From positions 53,963 through 117,962 of the forward strand of contig NZ_BCTQ01000021.1 of NCBI RefSeq assembly GCF_001571365.1: 64,000 nucleotides of DNA. The letters run 5' to 3'. This stretch comes from Achromobacter denitrificans NBRC 15125 (lineage in GTDB: Bacteria > Pseudomonadota > Gammaproteobacteria > Burkholderiales > Burkholderiaceae_B). The notes under the pieces were generated by a model. That model made no database searches. It saw only the letters and a program-made list of their open reading frames with translations, and was not told the DNA's origin. Shown piece by piece: positions 34,595 through 42,731 of this stretch; position 1 is the first letter of the stretch; each line of letters opens with the position of its first letter. A program made the position numbers and the translations under genes.

Positions 34595-35578
34595 CTAGGC
34601 TCCGATAAAGACTTCGCGGAAGGTCTCCAGCGCCTGGCGCAGGGAGAGCCGCGGTTGATCCAGATAGCTCGACAGTTTGGCCAGGCCGTGGCTGGCGCTG
34701 ACGTGGTCGCGCACCCAGGGAGCGTCCTCCAGCACGATGTAGTGCTGCGACAAGGTCTGCGGCGTCGACAGCAGGGTCGCCAGCGTCTGCGGCGACGCGC
34801 CGCGAAAGCCCACCACCAAGCGGTGCTTGCCCGCGATCCGTCCGATGAACAGGGCGATCTCGAAGTCGGCGCGATTCAGGAATGGCGCTATCAGCGTCAT
34901 CCAGTACGTCGCCATCAGATTGATGTAGAGCGGGTCGTCCGGCAGCGGCAGGGCCAGGCCGGTATCCAGCTGCGATGAGCCGCTGGACATGACCGGCGCG
35001 AGCAGGATGCCCAGCGCCAGCACGATGTCGTGCATGCTGGCCGCGTGGCCGTTGCCGCGCAGCATCGCTTCCACGCGCTCGATCGTCTGCAGGTCGACGA
35101 AGGCGTCGAAGCCGTCGTCGGCGGCGGTCCGGATTTCTCCTTCCAGGCCGTTCAGCGTTTGCAGCACGGCGGCCGGGTCGCCTTCCTGCATCAGTTGCGA
35201 GGCAGCCGCGTCCATGCGATTCCACATGCGGCTGAAGGCCAGCGGGCTGCGCGCGATGAAGTCCAGCGGGCGCGACACTTCCACGGAGGTTGCGCTGATG
35301 AACGGGAAGCGCCGCCCGGACTGGTCGCGGCTGGGCTGCAAGTGGCCCGCGATGGCCAGCTTGCCGCGCGAGCCCAGCACCGCGAACGGCACCGGCTGGG
35401 CCTCGTCGTACAGCGTCTTCCAGTGCGGGTCCTGCGCCAGGATCTCCATGGTGTTCGCCACCCAGGCGTCCAGCGTCGCCATCAGCTGCGGATGCGAGGT
35501 GTTCTTGACGAAGTCGCCACGCGACGGAATCTTGCCAAAGTAGGCCGTACGGAACATCGGGGACTGCGGATGGCTCAT
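34595..35578 (-). CDS. tagF: T6SS-associated TagF/ImpM-family protein
   Basis: 327 residues. The opening FRTAYFGKIPSRGDFVKN is diagnostic of TagF. Further conserved parts: LAIAGHLQPSRDQSGRRFPF and FSRMWNRMDAAA. TagF is a cytoplasmic post-translational regulator that represses T6SS firing in studied systems. The start overlaps the tssM stop by four bases, so its level is coupled to TssM. No TagF-PppA fusion is present, and the partner kinase/phosphatase is not in the window. Confidence 0.93.
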   Translation of the reverse strand: MSHPQSPMFRTAYFGKIPSRGDFVKNTSHPQLMATLDAWVANTMEILAQDPHWKTLYDEAQPVPFAVLGSRGKLAIAGHLQPSRDQSGRRFPFISATSVEVSRPLDFIARSPLAFSRMWNRMDAAASQLMQEGDPAAVLQTLNGLEGEIRTAADDGFDAFVDLQTIERVEAMLRGNGHAASMHDIVLALGILLAPVMSSGSSQLDTGLALPLPDDPLYINLMATYWMTLIAPFLNRADFEIALFIGRIAGKHRLVVGFRGASPQTLATLLSTPQTLSQHYIVLEDAPWVRDHVSASHGLAKLSSYLDQPRLSLRQALETFREVFIGA

Positions 35579-38500
35579 TGCTGCGCTCCGGCAGGCGTCG
35601 GGGCGACGGAGGGTTGAGGGGAAGCGCCCGCGACCGTGGCGGGCAGGCGCAGGTTGCGCAGGCCCTGGCTGCCCGGCTCGGTGCCGCCGGCGCTGGCCGC
35701 TTGGGCGTTGCTGATGATGCGCAGCCTGACCGGAACGGTAATGTTGGACTTGGTCCAGCTCATCTCGAAGCTGCCGTCAGGATTGGGCTTGCGCTCGGCG
35801 CCGGAAATCAGGCGTTCCAGGCCGAAGCGGCCGGGCTCGTTCACGATTTCGACCGTGGTGCCGTCGAAGGCGGCGGCCGTGATGCGCGCGCCGGGTGCGC
35901 CTTGCGCGTTGGGCCAGACGAAGTTGACCCATTGCGGCGGCGTGTTGCGGTAGCGCAGCTGCTGGCCGTCGATCTCGATGGTGTACTCCGTGACGCCGCT
36001 CGCGGGTTTGGGCTGGATCTGGAACAGCGTCTGCGGCTGGCTGGCCGCGCCCGATCCGGCCGCGCCGCCCGACAGCGGGGCAACCCATTGCGCGAAGTTC
36101 GCGGTGAACGACGGCTGCAGATCGATGCCCATGTCGCCCCAGGTGCGGGCGGTGAGGATGTCGCCCCGGCGCACGGTCAGCGGACCCAGGGTCTCGTTGA
36201 CGTACTTGGCGATGCTGCCTTGCGGGCCGAATACCTGCGCGATCTCTTCGCCGCTGGCCTCGATGCCCGCCTTGGTCGAGAACGGGTACTTTTCCGCCAG
36301 GTTCTGCGTGAAGCCCTGATAGACCTGCGCATTCCAGACCTTGTTCAGTTCGGTCTGCGCGGGCTGCATGGCGACGGCATAGCCCTGGATCAGCGGGCGC
36401 ACCAGCAAGGGGCGCAGGGTCTCGCGCTGCGCCGGCGTCAGGCCGGCGAGCATCTGCTCGTCCACCAGCTTGAGCGCGTCCGCCAGTTCCGAATCCTTGC
36501 CTTCCAGCGTCTGGCGCATCAGCAGCAACGCGCCCGGGCCGGGATCGCCCTGGTTGTTGATCAGGTTGAAGCGCGTGCGGATCTTGGACAGGGCGCCCAT
36601 GTAGTTGCCCAGCAGCGACTGGTTGTCGCGCGTGACCACCAGGCGCGCCACGTCGGAGAACTCGCGGCCCACCGGACCCATCGGGATCTGTTCGCCGCCC
36701 GGCGCCGCCTCGGTCGGCTTGGGCTGGCCCTGGCGCAGGATCACGCGCTTGAACCAGGCGACGACGCCCGTCTGCGCCTGCGTAATGCCGGTGTTGATCA
36801 GCGACGGGTTGTCCCAAGACGTCTGTTCATACGTGGTGTTGATCAGCTTGACCAGCGGCGAGTTCTGCGGATCGCCCAGGCGGTTCATGCCGTGCACCGC
36901 CTGATCGAAGCTGGTAAAGGGCTTGATCGTGACGCCGCGCAGCATCTTCTGCCATTCCTGGGCGTACTCGGTCTTGTACATCGTCGCCAGGCTCTTCTGG
37001 ATCTGCTCGGGGCTGCCTTCCAGCGTGAGGTCGTCGCGCGCGTTCACGCCCAGCACCCAGTCGCTCGTCTGCACCTCGCGACGCGCGGCTTCGCCGATGG
37101 CCGGCTCGATGTATTGCTCCCAGGCCTCGCGGGTGAACGTGCCCGGCACCGCGTAGCTGCCCGCCACCACGGCGGCGTCGGCCTCGCCCATGATGCGGGC
37201 CACGGTCATCGCGGGGTAGCGGGTGGCCGCGCGCGCCTTCAGCGTGGCATAGGCGCGTTCGCGCGCCGGCATGCCCTGCATCACGCTGCGCAGGTTGCCG
37301 CGCATGCGTTCGACCATGGCGAGGTTGGTTTCGATCTGGGGCCAGTCCGCGTCCGCCGCGCGCGCCACATAGAACGAGATCAGGCGCTCGGCGCTGCGGA
37401 TCAACTGGTCGCGCGGCATGGCGCCCCGGTTGGTTTCCAGCCATCCGCGCCAGAATCGGGTGATCTGGTCGGACAGGTGCGTGGGCTCCACGTGCTCGCG
37501 GTTGGCCATCATCAAATACGTCTTGAGCGCGTTGTAGGCGTCGTCGACGTTGGTGGGCGAGGCATCCTGGAACAGCGTGTCGCCGGCATTGGCGCGCACC
37601 GGCTGGGCCTGGGGCGGCGGCGCCGGGCGGGCGCCGCCGGCCGAGGCGGCCTGCGACACGTCCACGCGGCCCAGGTAGTCCTCCAGGCTGGCCTTGACCG
37701 GCGCCAGCATGAACTGGCGCAGGCCGTTGTAGTACTCGGCCAGCAGACGCTGCTTGAGCACATCGCCCTGATACAGGCCCAGTCCCAGCGACAACGGCCG
37801 GCTGGTCGAATAGCGGTCCAGCTGCTCGATGCGGTCCTGGAGGATCTCCATGGCTTCCAGGCGGCTTTGCAGGTCGGTGCGCTCGCTTTGCAGGCGCACC
37901 ACCTTGTCCAGGTCCGCCTGCACGTTGCTGGCCAGCTGCCGGTTGCCCAGGTACGACCAGCTCCAGCCGCCCAGCACCAGGCCCAACGCCAGCACCAGGC
38001 CGAAGAAGGTCAGGTAGCGCATGCGAACCTTGTTCGGGCTGGCGTGCTGGCGCACCAGCTTCTTGTCGGCGAAGATCACGCTGGAGAACAGGTCGCGCAG
38101 GAAGAAGCCGTTGTGCGAAGTGACGCTGCGCGCCGCTTCGCGCGTGGCCGGGCGCAACGCGAAGCGCTCGGCGAGCTTGTCGGTGGAAGTGCTGCGCGAG
38201 GCGCCTTCCTGCAGCGCGCTGGTGAAGTAAAAGCCCCGGAAGACCGGCTTGTACTGGAACGGATTGGTTTCGAACAGCGTGGACAGGAAGGTGCGCAGCG
38301 CCGGCTTGATGCCCGCGAATTCCAGCGGGAAGGTCAGCAGCCCCGGGGGCAGGGCGCCGCTGCGGCGCAGCGAGATCTGCGCCGTGCCCATTTCCTTCAG
38401 GCCTTCGTAGAGTTCGTCGAAGCGCTCGTCGAACAGCGTCAGCACATCGCGGCTTTCGTCGGCGCCATACGGCAGCGTCGCGCCCCACACGCGGTCGCGC

Positions 38501-39372
38501 TCGCGGGCATCGGCGTCGGCGAAGAACTCCGAAAAGCCCGCAATCAGGTCGGCCTTCGTGAAAATCACGTACACCGGCGCAAACACTTCCAGCCTGTCGG
38601 TCAGTTCCTGCACGCGCTGGCGCAGGTTCTTGGCCAGGTTGATGGCGAATTCGGGGCCGGCGTCCGTCAGCTCGCTGATGCTGGCCGCCACGACGATGCC
38701 GTTGATCGGCGCCTTCGGGCGATGCCGCTTCAGCAGATCCAGAAAACTCATCCACTCGTTGCGGTCTTCCTCGTGCACCGAATAGCGGCCGGCCGTGTCC
38801 AGCAGGATGCCTTCCGTGGTGAAGAACCAGTCGCAGTTGCGGGTGCCGCCCACGCCGCGCACGGCGGCGCCGTTCTTGTCGGCGAAGGGAAATTGCAGGC
38901 CAGAATTGATGACGGCGCTGCTCTTGCCCGCCGCCGGGTTGCCGATGACGATGTACCAGGGAAGCTCGTACAGCGCCTCGTTGCCGGACGTCTGGCCGAT
39001 CTTGGACGTCTTGATGGTGCGCACGGCCTGCGTCAAGCGGGCGCGCAATGCGTCGATTTCGCTGCGGTTGGCGGCGGCGCCCGTCTGCACCTGTTGTTCC
39101 AGCATGTCGCCCAGCTTCTGGTTGGCGCGGCGGGTGCGGCGCCGGCGCCAGAGGTAGACGCAGAGCCAGAGGAGCAGCAGCACGCCCAGCGCCGCGCCGG
39201 CCCAGGCCATGCCGATCTCCATGGTGTCGGCGAACAGGAACAGGAACACGATCAGCGCAATCAATCCGATGAGCATGAAGGTGCGCGGGTTGGCGAACGC
39301 GCGTCCGCTCCAGTAGCGGAAGTCGCTCATGGCGCTGGAAAATCGAGAAAGCAATCCTGATGGGCTACGCAT
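35575..39372 (-). CDS. tssM: T6SS membrane-complex protein TssM (IcmF)
   Basis: 1,265 residues, full length. Two N-terminal membrane segments near 32-75 and a third near 460 (YLTFFGLVLALGLVLGGWSW). Between them lies a cytoplasmic NTPase-like domain with an intact Walker A GNPAAGKSS at 144-152 and GTRNCDWFFTTEGILLDTAGRY. The long periplasmic region ends in the TssJ-binding domain. It forms the trans-envelope channel with TssJ and TssL. A second in-frame Met (MSDFRYWSG, 15 codons in) is a possible alternative start. Upstream is a ketosynthase-like gene, 21 nt away. Confidence 0.97.
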   Translation of the reverse strand: MRSPSGLLSRFSSAMSDFRYWSGRAFANPRTFMLIGLIALIVFLFLFADTMEIGMAWAGAALGVLLLLWLCVYLWRRRRTRRANQKLGDMLEQQVQTGAAANRSEIDALRARLTQAVRTIKTSKIGQTSGNEALYELPWYIVIGNPAAGKSSAVINSGLQFPFADKNGAAVRGVGGTRNCDWFFTTEGILLDTAGRYSVHEEDRNEWMSFLDLLKRHRPKAPINGIVVAASISELTDAGPEFAINLAKNLRQRVQELTDRLEVFAPVYVIFTKADLIAGFSEFFADADARERDRVWGATLPYGADESRDVLTLFDERFDELYEGLKEMGTAQISLRRSGALPPGLLTFPLEFAGIKPALRTFLSTLFETNPFQYKPVFRGFYFTSALQEGASRSTSTDKLAERFALRPATREAARSVTSHNGFFLRDLFSSVIFADKKLVRQHASPNKVRMRYLTFFGLVLALGLVLGGWSWSYLGNRQLASNVQADLDKVVRLQSERTDLQSRLEAMEILQDRIEQLDRYSTSRPLSLGLGLYQGDVLKQRLLAEYYNGLRQFMLAPVKASLEDYLGRVDVSQAASAGGARPAPPPQAQPVRANAGDTLFQDASPTNVDDAYNALKTYLMMANREHVEPTHLSDQITRFWRGWLETNRGAMPRDQLIRSAERLISFYVARAADADWPQIETNLAMVERMRGNLRSVMQGMPARERAYATLKARAATRYPAMTVARIMGEADAAVVAGSYAVPGTFTREAWEQYIEPAIGEAARREVQTSDWVLGVNARDDLTLEGSPEQIQKSLATMYKTEYAQEWQKMLRGVTIKPFTSFDQAVHGMNRLGDPQNSPLVKLINTTYEQTSWDNPSLINTGITQAQTGVVAWFKRVILRQGQPKPTEAAPGGEQIPMGPVGREFSDVARLVVTRDNQSLLGNYMGALSKIRTRFNLINNQGDPGPGALLLMRQTLEGKDSELADALKLVDEQMLAGLTPAQRETLRPLLVRPLIQGYAVAMQPAQTELNKVWNAQVYQGFTQNLAEKYPFSTKAGIEASGEEIAQVFGPQGSIAKYVNETLGPLTVRRGDILTARTWGDMGIDLQPSFTANFAQWVAPLSGGAAGSGAASQPQTLFQIQPKPASGVTEYTIEIDGQQLRYRNTPPQWVNFVWPNAQGAPGARITAAAFDGTTVEIVNEPGRFGLERLISGAERKPNPDGSFEMSWTKSNITVPVRLRIISNAQAASAGGTEPGSQGLRNLRLPATVAGASPQPSVAPTPAGAQQ

Positions 39373-39393
39373 GGTTTCGCTTTTGTTATGGGG

Positions 39394-40755
39394 TCAGGCG
39401 GTAGCGCTGGCGGCGGGTCGGGAGACCAGCGCGGCAGAGCGCAATGCGGGGTCTTGCAGGGTAAGGGTCAGCACGGGCTGGTCGAACTGCATGCAGGTTT
39501 CGCCAGCCACGGCCAGCGCCAGCAGCGATGCCGCCGCGCCGGTGTGGCCACAGGCCAGCCCGACGGACTGGCAGTCCTTGGCGGCGTCCAGGTGGGTAAA
39601 CAATTGCGAGGCCACGGTCAGCGGTTCCAGGGGGCGGCTGCCCCGGTGATCGGCATCGCTGATGATATGGGCGACGCTGTCGGGCGCGACCTTGGCCGTT
39701 TCGAGCAGATCGCGCGCCAGGTCCACCAGCGGCGCCTCGGCCTGCGCGCCGCGCGCGTCGGCCGATTTCCGCCGCTGCAGCACGGGCGACAGCGTGACCC
39801 GCAGGTCGGCCTCGGCGTCGGGCGGCGCCAGCAGCAGGCCGGCGGCGGCTTCGCCGGGCACGCGGCCCTGCGGATTGGCGTGCGTCAACAGCGTGGACGC
39901 GCTGCCCCAATGGGCGACCTGCTCGGCATCGATGTAGCCGTCGCCGGCCAGCACGATGCGCCATTGCGGTTCGGCCTTGGCGTCGCGCGGCCCGGCGGCG
40001 AGTTGGCGCAACAGCAGATCGGCGGCCATGGCGTCGCGCGCCGGGTGTTCGGCGGCGTCGATGCGGGCATCGGGCCAGACCCCGGCGGCCGCTCGCACCG
40101 CCGCGAGCGCGCGCTGGCGAGCCGCTTCGGACCAGTCCGCCGGCATCAGCACGTCGAAGCGCAGCCGGGGCCAGTCTTCTTCGCGCGCGGGCACGTCCAG
40201 TTCGGTCACGCGAGAATGCGCGTCATGGGTCAGCGCGCGCGCGATATCCGTCAGCAGCGCCGTGACCCGCAAGGTGGCCGCGGCCAGGGCGTCGGGAGGC
40301 GCTCCCTGTTCCCGCGCAACGGCGTACAGCGCCATATCGTCCATGTCGGGCACGCGCGCGGCAAAGATCGGAAAGCCTTGCGGCGTCTTGAGTTCGGCAT
40401 CCAGCTCGGGGCGCTTCTGTTCGGCCAGCGCTTCGGAGATGGCCGCGACATCGGCGCCGGCGGCGGCGCGCGCGGCGACGGCGATGAGGCGCAGCTCGGC
40501 CGGACTCGCCGGCGCTTCGGCGGGCGCTTCCGTCCGGGCCTGCGCGGGCGCGGCCTTGGGCGCGCGGGCGGCGCGCACGATGCGCGCACCCGCCCAGAAG
40601 GCGCCCAGGAGCGCCAGCGGCAAGGCGAACAGGTACAGCCCGATGTCCACGCCGGTCGGCAGCGTGCGCGACTCCTGCCACCAAATGATGACCGCCAGCC
40701 ACACCACGGCGAACAAAGCCAGGACGAGCATCCCCTTCTTGAGCACGCGAACCAT
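39394..40755 (-). CDS. T6SS-cluster membrane protein with thiolase/ketosynthase-like fold
   Basis: 453 residues. Two membrane segments at about 8-27 and 38-60 lead to a large domain. Its second half resembles beta-ketoacyl synthases: GRVPGEAAAGLLLAPP (GEGAA-like), ISDADHRGSRPLEPL at the place of the D-x-H-G-T-S-T...E motif, and LACGHTGAAASLLALAVAGE (the G-H-x-x-G-A-A-G motif). No active-site Cys in a D-T-A-C-S-S-type context is seen, so it is probably a non-catalytic relative. Function unknown. It lies in the tssM operon and shares one base with the TagX-like gene upstream, so a role in the membrane complex is likely. Confidence 0.8.
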   Translation of the reverse strand: MVRVLKKGMLVLALFAVVWLAVIIWWQESRTLPTGVDIGLYLFALPLALLGAFWAGARIVRAARAPKAAPAQARTEAPAEAPASPAELRLIAVAARAAAGADVAAISEALAEQKRPELDAELKTPQGFPIFAARVPDMDDMALYAVAREQGAPPDALAAATLRVTALLTDIARALTHDAHSRVTELDVPAREEDWPRLRFDVLMPADWSEAARQRALAAVRAAAGVWPDARIDAAEHPARDAMAADLLLRQLAAGPRDAKAEPQWRIVLAGDGYIDAEQVAHWGSASTLLTHANPQGRVPGEAAAGLLLAPPDAEADLRVTLSPVLQRRKSADARGAQAEAPLVDLARDLLETAKVAPDSVAHIISDADHRGSRPLEPLTVASQLFTHLDAAKDCQSVGLACGHTGAAASLLALAVAGETCMQFDQPVLTLTLQDPALRSAALVSRPAASATA

Positions 40756-41606
40756 TATTTCGCGGCCTCCCGCGAGCGCTGCATGACGCCGGGCCGACGC
40801 AGCTCCACGTGGCCGAAGTCCATCATCTTCCAGCGGCCGCCCCAGGTCAGGCCGACGAGCTCAGCCGTCTGGCCGAACAGCTCATAGCCGCGCATGGCCC
40901 ACGGGTCTTTCTCGGAAATCACGATCTTGCCGTCGCGATAGAACGCGCTGTCCGCGGCCAGGCCGAACTGGTGATAGCTCTGGAAGGCGCCGGCGTTCGT
41001 GACGTGCGACCCCATGCCGGCGAGTTCTTCCTGCCGCTCGGGGCTGCGGTAGCCCTCGATCAGCGCCATTTCATAGCCGTGCTGCTCGCGCATGATGCGG
41101 TAGGCCAGCAGCAACCGCTGACGGAAATCGGCATCCAGCAGATCCCAGTTGCGGCTCGCGCCGCCCAGCTTCGGACGCACCTGTTCGACTTCGCGCGTGG
41201 TGAAGGCTTCAGGGGGCAGGGCGGGGGGTGGAGCCAGCCGTTCGCCTTCCAGCAAGGCCTGGATCCTGCGGTCCGGGCCGGTCGTTTGGGTGCTGTAAAC
41301 GAATGTGTGATTGTGTCGCATGACGAAAGCGAAAAGTGACGGAACAGACACAACTGTCAGCCCGATCGCCACCTGCCAGCGATGCCTTCCTACCCAGTCC
41401 ATCCACGCGCCGGCCCCTTTTCCGATCGCGCCCGCCGTGCCGCCCACGGCCCCTCCGGCATGGCTCGCGCCGCGCGTGGCGCCCCGTGCCACGCCCTCTA
41501 CGCACGCGCGAAATCCCCTCATGGCGCCTTGGCGCAGAGCCGGGAAAAACAGGAGCGCGGACACGCCAACCGCCAGTAAAAAATACAGGGGCAGTAGTAA
41601 CAGCAA
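40755..41606 (-). CDS. tagX: TagX-like periplasmic peptidoglycan endopeptidase (VanY/M15 family)
   Basis: 283 residues from a TTG at 41606. Two hydrophobic segments (LPLYFLLAVGVSALLFFPAL and WQVAIGLTVVSVPSLFAFVM) place the C-terminal M15-type domain in the periplasm. The zinc site H212-x6-D219 (SYHQFGLAAD) and H266 (FGHVEL) are present, with EGYRSPERQEEL before them. TagX-type enzymes cut peptidoglycan so that the membrane complex can cross the wall. The TTG start has GAGGGA upstream; no ATG or GTG gives a sensible N-terminus, though the frame is open to 41942. Overlaps the next gene by one base. Confidence 0.85.
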   Translation of the reverse strand: MLLLLPLYFLLAVGVSALLFFPALRQGAMRGFRACVEGVARGATRGASHAGGAVGGTAGAIGKGAGAWMDWVGRHRWQVAIGLTVVSVPSLFAFVMRHNHTFVYSTQTTGPDRRIQALLEGERLAPPPALPPEAFTTREVEQVRPKLGGASRNWDLLDADFRQRLLLAYRIMREQHGYEMALIEGYRSPERQEELAGMGSHVTNAGAFQSYHQFGLAADSAFYRDGKIVISEKDPWAMRGYELFGQTAELVGLTWGGRWKMMDFGHVELRRPGVMQRSREAAK

Positions 41607-41798
41607 GGTAGGTCCCTCATGTGAAGGCGTAATCTTTTGTTCTATTCGTGCATGAGGCAAGTGCTCTGGCGTTGCAAACAGCGTCCGACCCTTAGAAATC
41701 GTAACAAGGAGCAATGATCGAAATACGCCTATCGGGTATTCTCGTCGGGCTTGGTTACAGGGGGGCTGCACACGCCTCCTGCTGACACGGGAATCCGC

Positions 41799-42674
41799 AT
41801 GGCAGAAGAGAAAGAAGAAGCTCGCCCTACGATGACCGCGCCGAGTCTCCTCAGCGCTTCGCCCGCCGCGCGTGGCGAGGCCGACTCGTCGCGCATCCTG
41901 GCCGCCCTGGAAGGGCGCGCGCCGGAAGCTGAAGTCAAACATCTGGCAACGCCGCGCAGCTCGCGCGCGCGGCGTTGGACCGCGCTGGCGTTGTTGCTGG
42001 CGCTGATGGCGGGCGGCATCGCGTGGGTGATTGATGAAGAAGGCGCCGTGCCCATGGTGGCGCAGGCCCCTGCCACCGTGCCCGGCGCCGCGGCGCCCGC
42101 CGCCGCGCAGCCGCAGGCATCGCTCCCCTCATCGCCCTCTGACGCCATGGACAATCCGCTCAGCGCGCTGGAAAAGCCGCCCGCGGTGGCCTCCATCATC
42201 GACGAGGCGCCGCCCGCGCGCGATGCGAACGTGGGCCGTGGCGAACCCGATCCGCAAGGCGAGCCGACCAATCCCCTGTCCGTGCTGGCGATGACGCCGC
42301 CGCCCGCCGCCGCGCCGGCGCCCGGTCCCACGCGCCAGGCCGCGGAGCTGCGCGAGCAGCCCGGCAATACGACACGCGCGGCGAAGTCAGCTACCCCGCC
42401 GCGCAAGAGCGCCAAGTCCGCCGATACGGATGCCGCGCTGTTGTCGGCGTTGATGAGCTACGGCTTGCCGCCGGCATCGCCGCCGGGCACGCGCGTCTAC
42501 AAATCGGAAGGCGTCTTCATGCGGGAGATGCCGGGCTCGCCCTTGTCCGAGCGGCTGAAGGAATGCCGCAAGCTGGGCTTTATCGAGAGCGAGCAATGCC
42601 GCCTGCGCGTATGCGCGGGCCAATGGGGCACGGCAGTGGAATGCCCCACGCCGCAGGCCAATATCGAACCCTGA
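41799..42674 (+). CDS. Single-pass membrane protein of unknown function upstream of vgrG
   Basis: 291 residues from ATG 41799. A short cytoplasmic N-terminus is followed by one membrane segment (about residues 58-78, WTALALLLALMAGGIAWVI) and a Pro/Ala-rich periplasmic stretch of about 140 residues. The C-terminal conserved-looking tail has paired cysteines (LKECRKLGFIESEQCRLRVCAGQWGTAVEC). The topology is like a periplasmic anchor or a T6SS accessory. It lies 57 nt before vgrG, rightward, divergent from tagX. No family recognised. Confidence 0.75.
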   Translation: MAEEKEEARPTMTAPSLLSASPAARGEADSSRILAALEGRAPEAEVKHLATPRSSRARRWTALALLLALMAGGIAWVIDEEGAVPMVAQAPATVPGAAAPAAAQPQASLPSSPSDAMDNPLSALEKPPAVASIIDEAPPARDANVGRGEPDPQGEPTNPLSVLAMTPPPAAAPAPGPTRQAAELREQPGNTTRAAKSATPPRKSAKSADTDAALLSALMSYGLPPASPPGTRVYKSEGVFMREMPGSPLSERLKECRKLGFIESEQCRLRVCAGQWGTAVECPTPQANIEP

Positions 42675-42731
42675 ATATCTCCCGGCTGGAAACAGCCGGT
42701 ATTGCCCACGTCCCCACGAGGTTTTCGTTCC

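Noticed and set aside
35578..39360. 1,260-codon open frame on the + strand opposite tssM
   Set aside because: tssM on the minus strand is full length with Walker A and membrane segments. The opposite frame only mirrors its codon bias.
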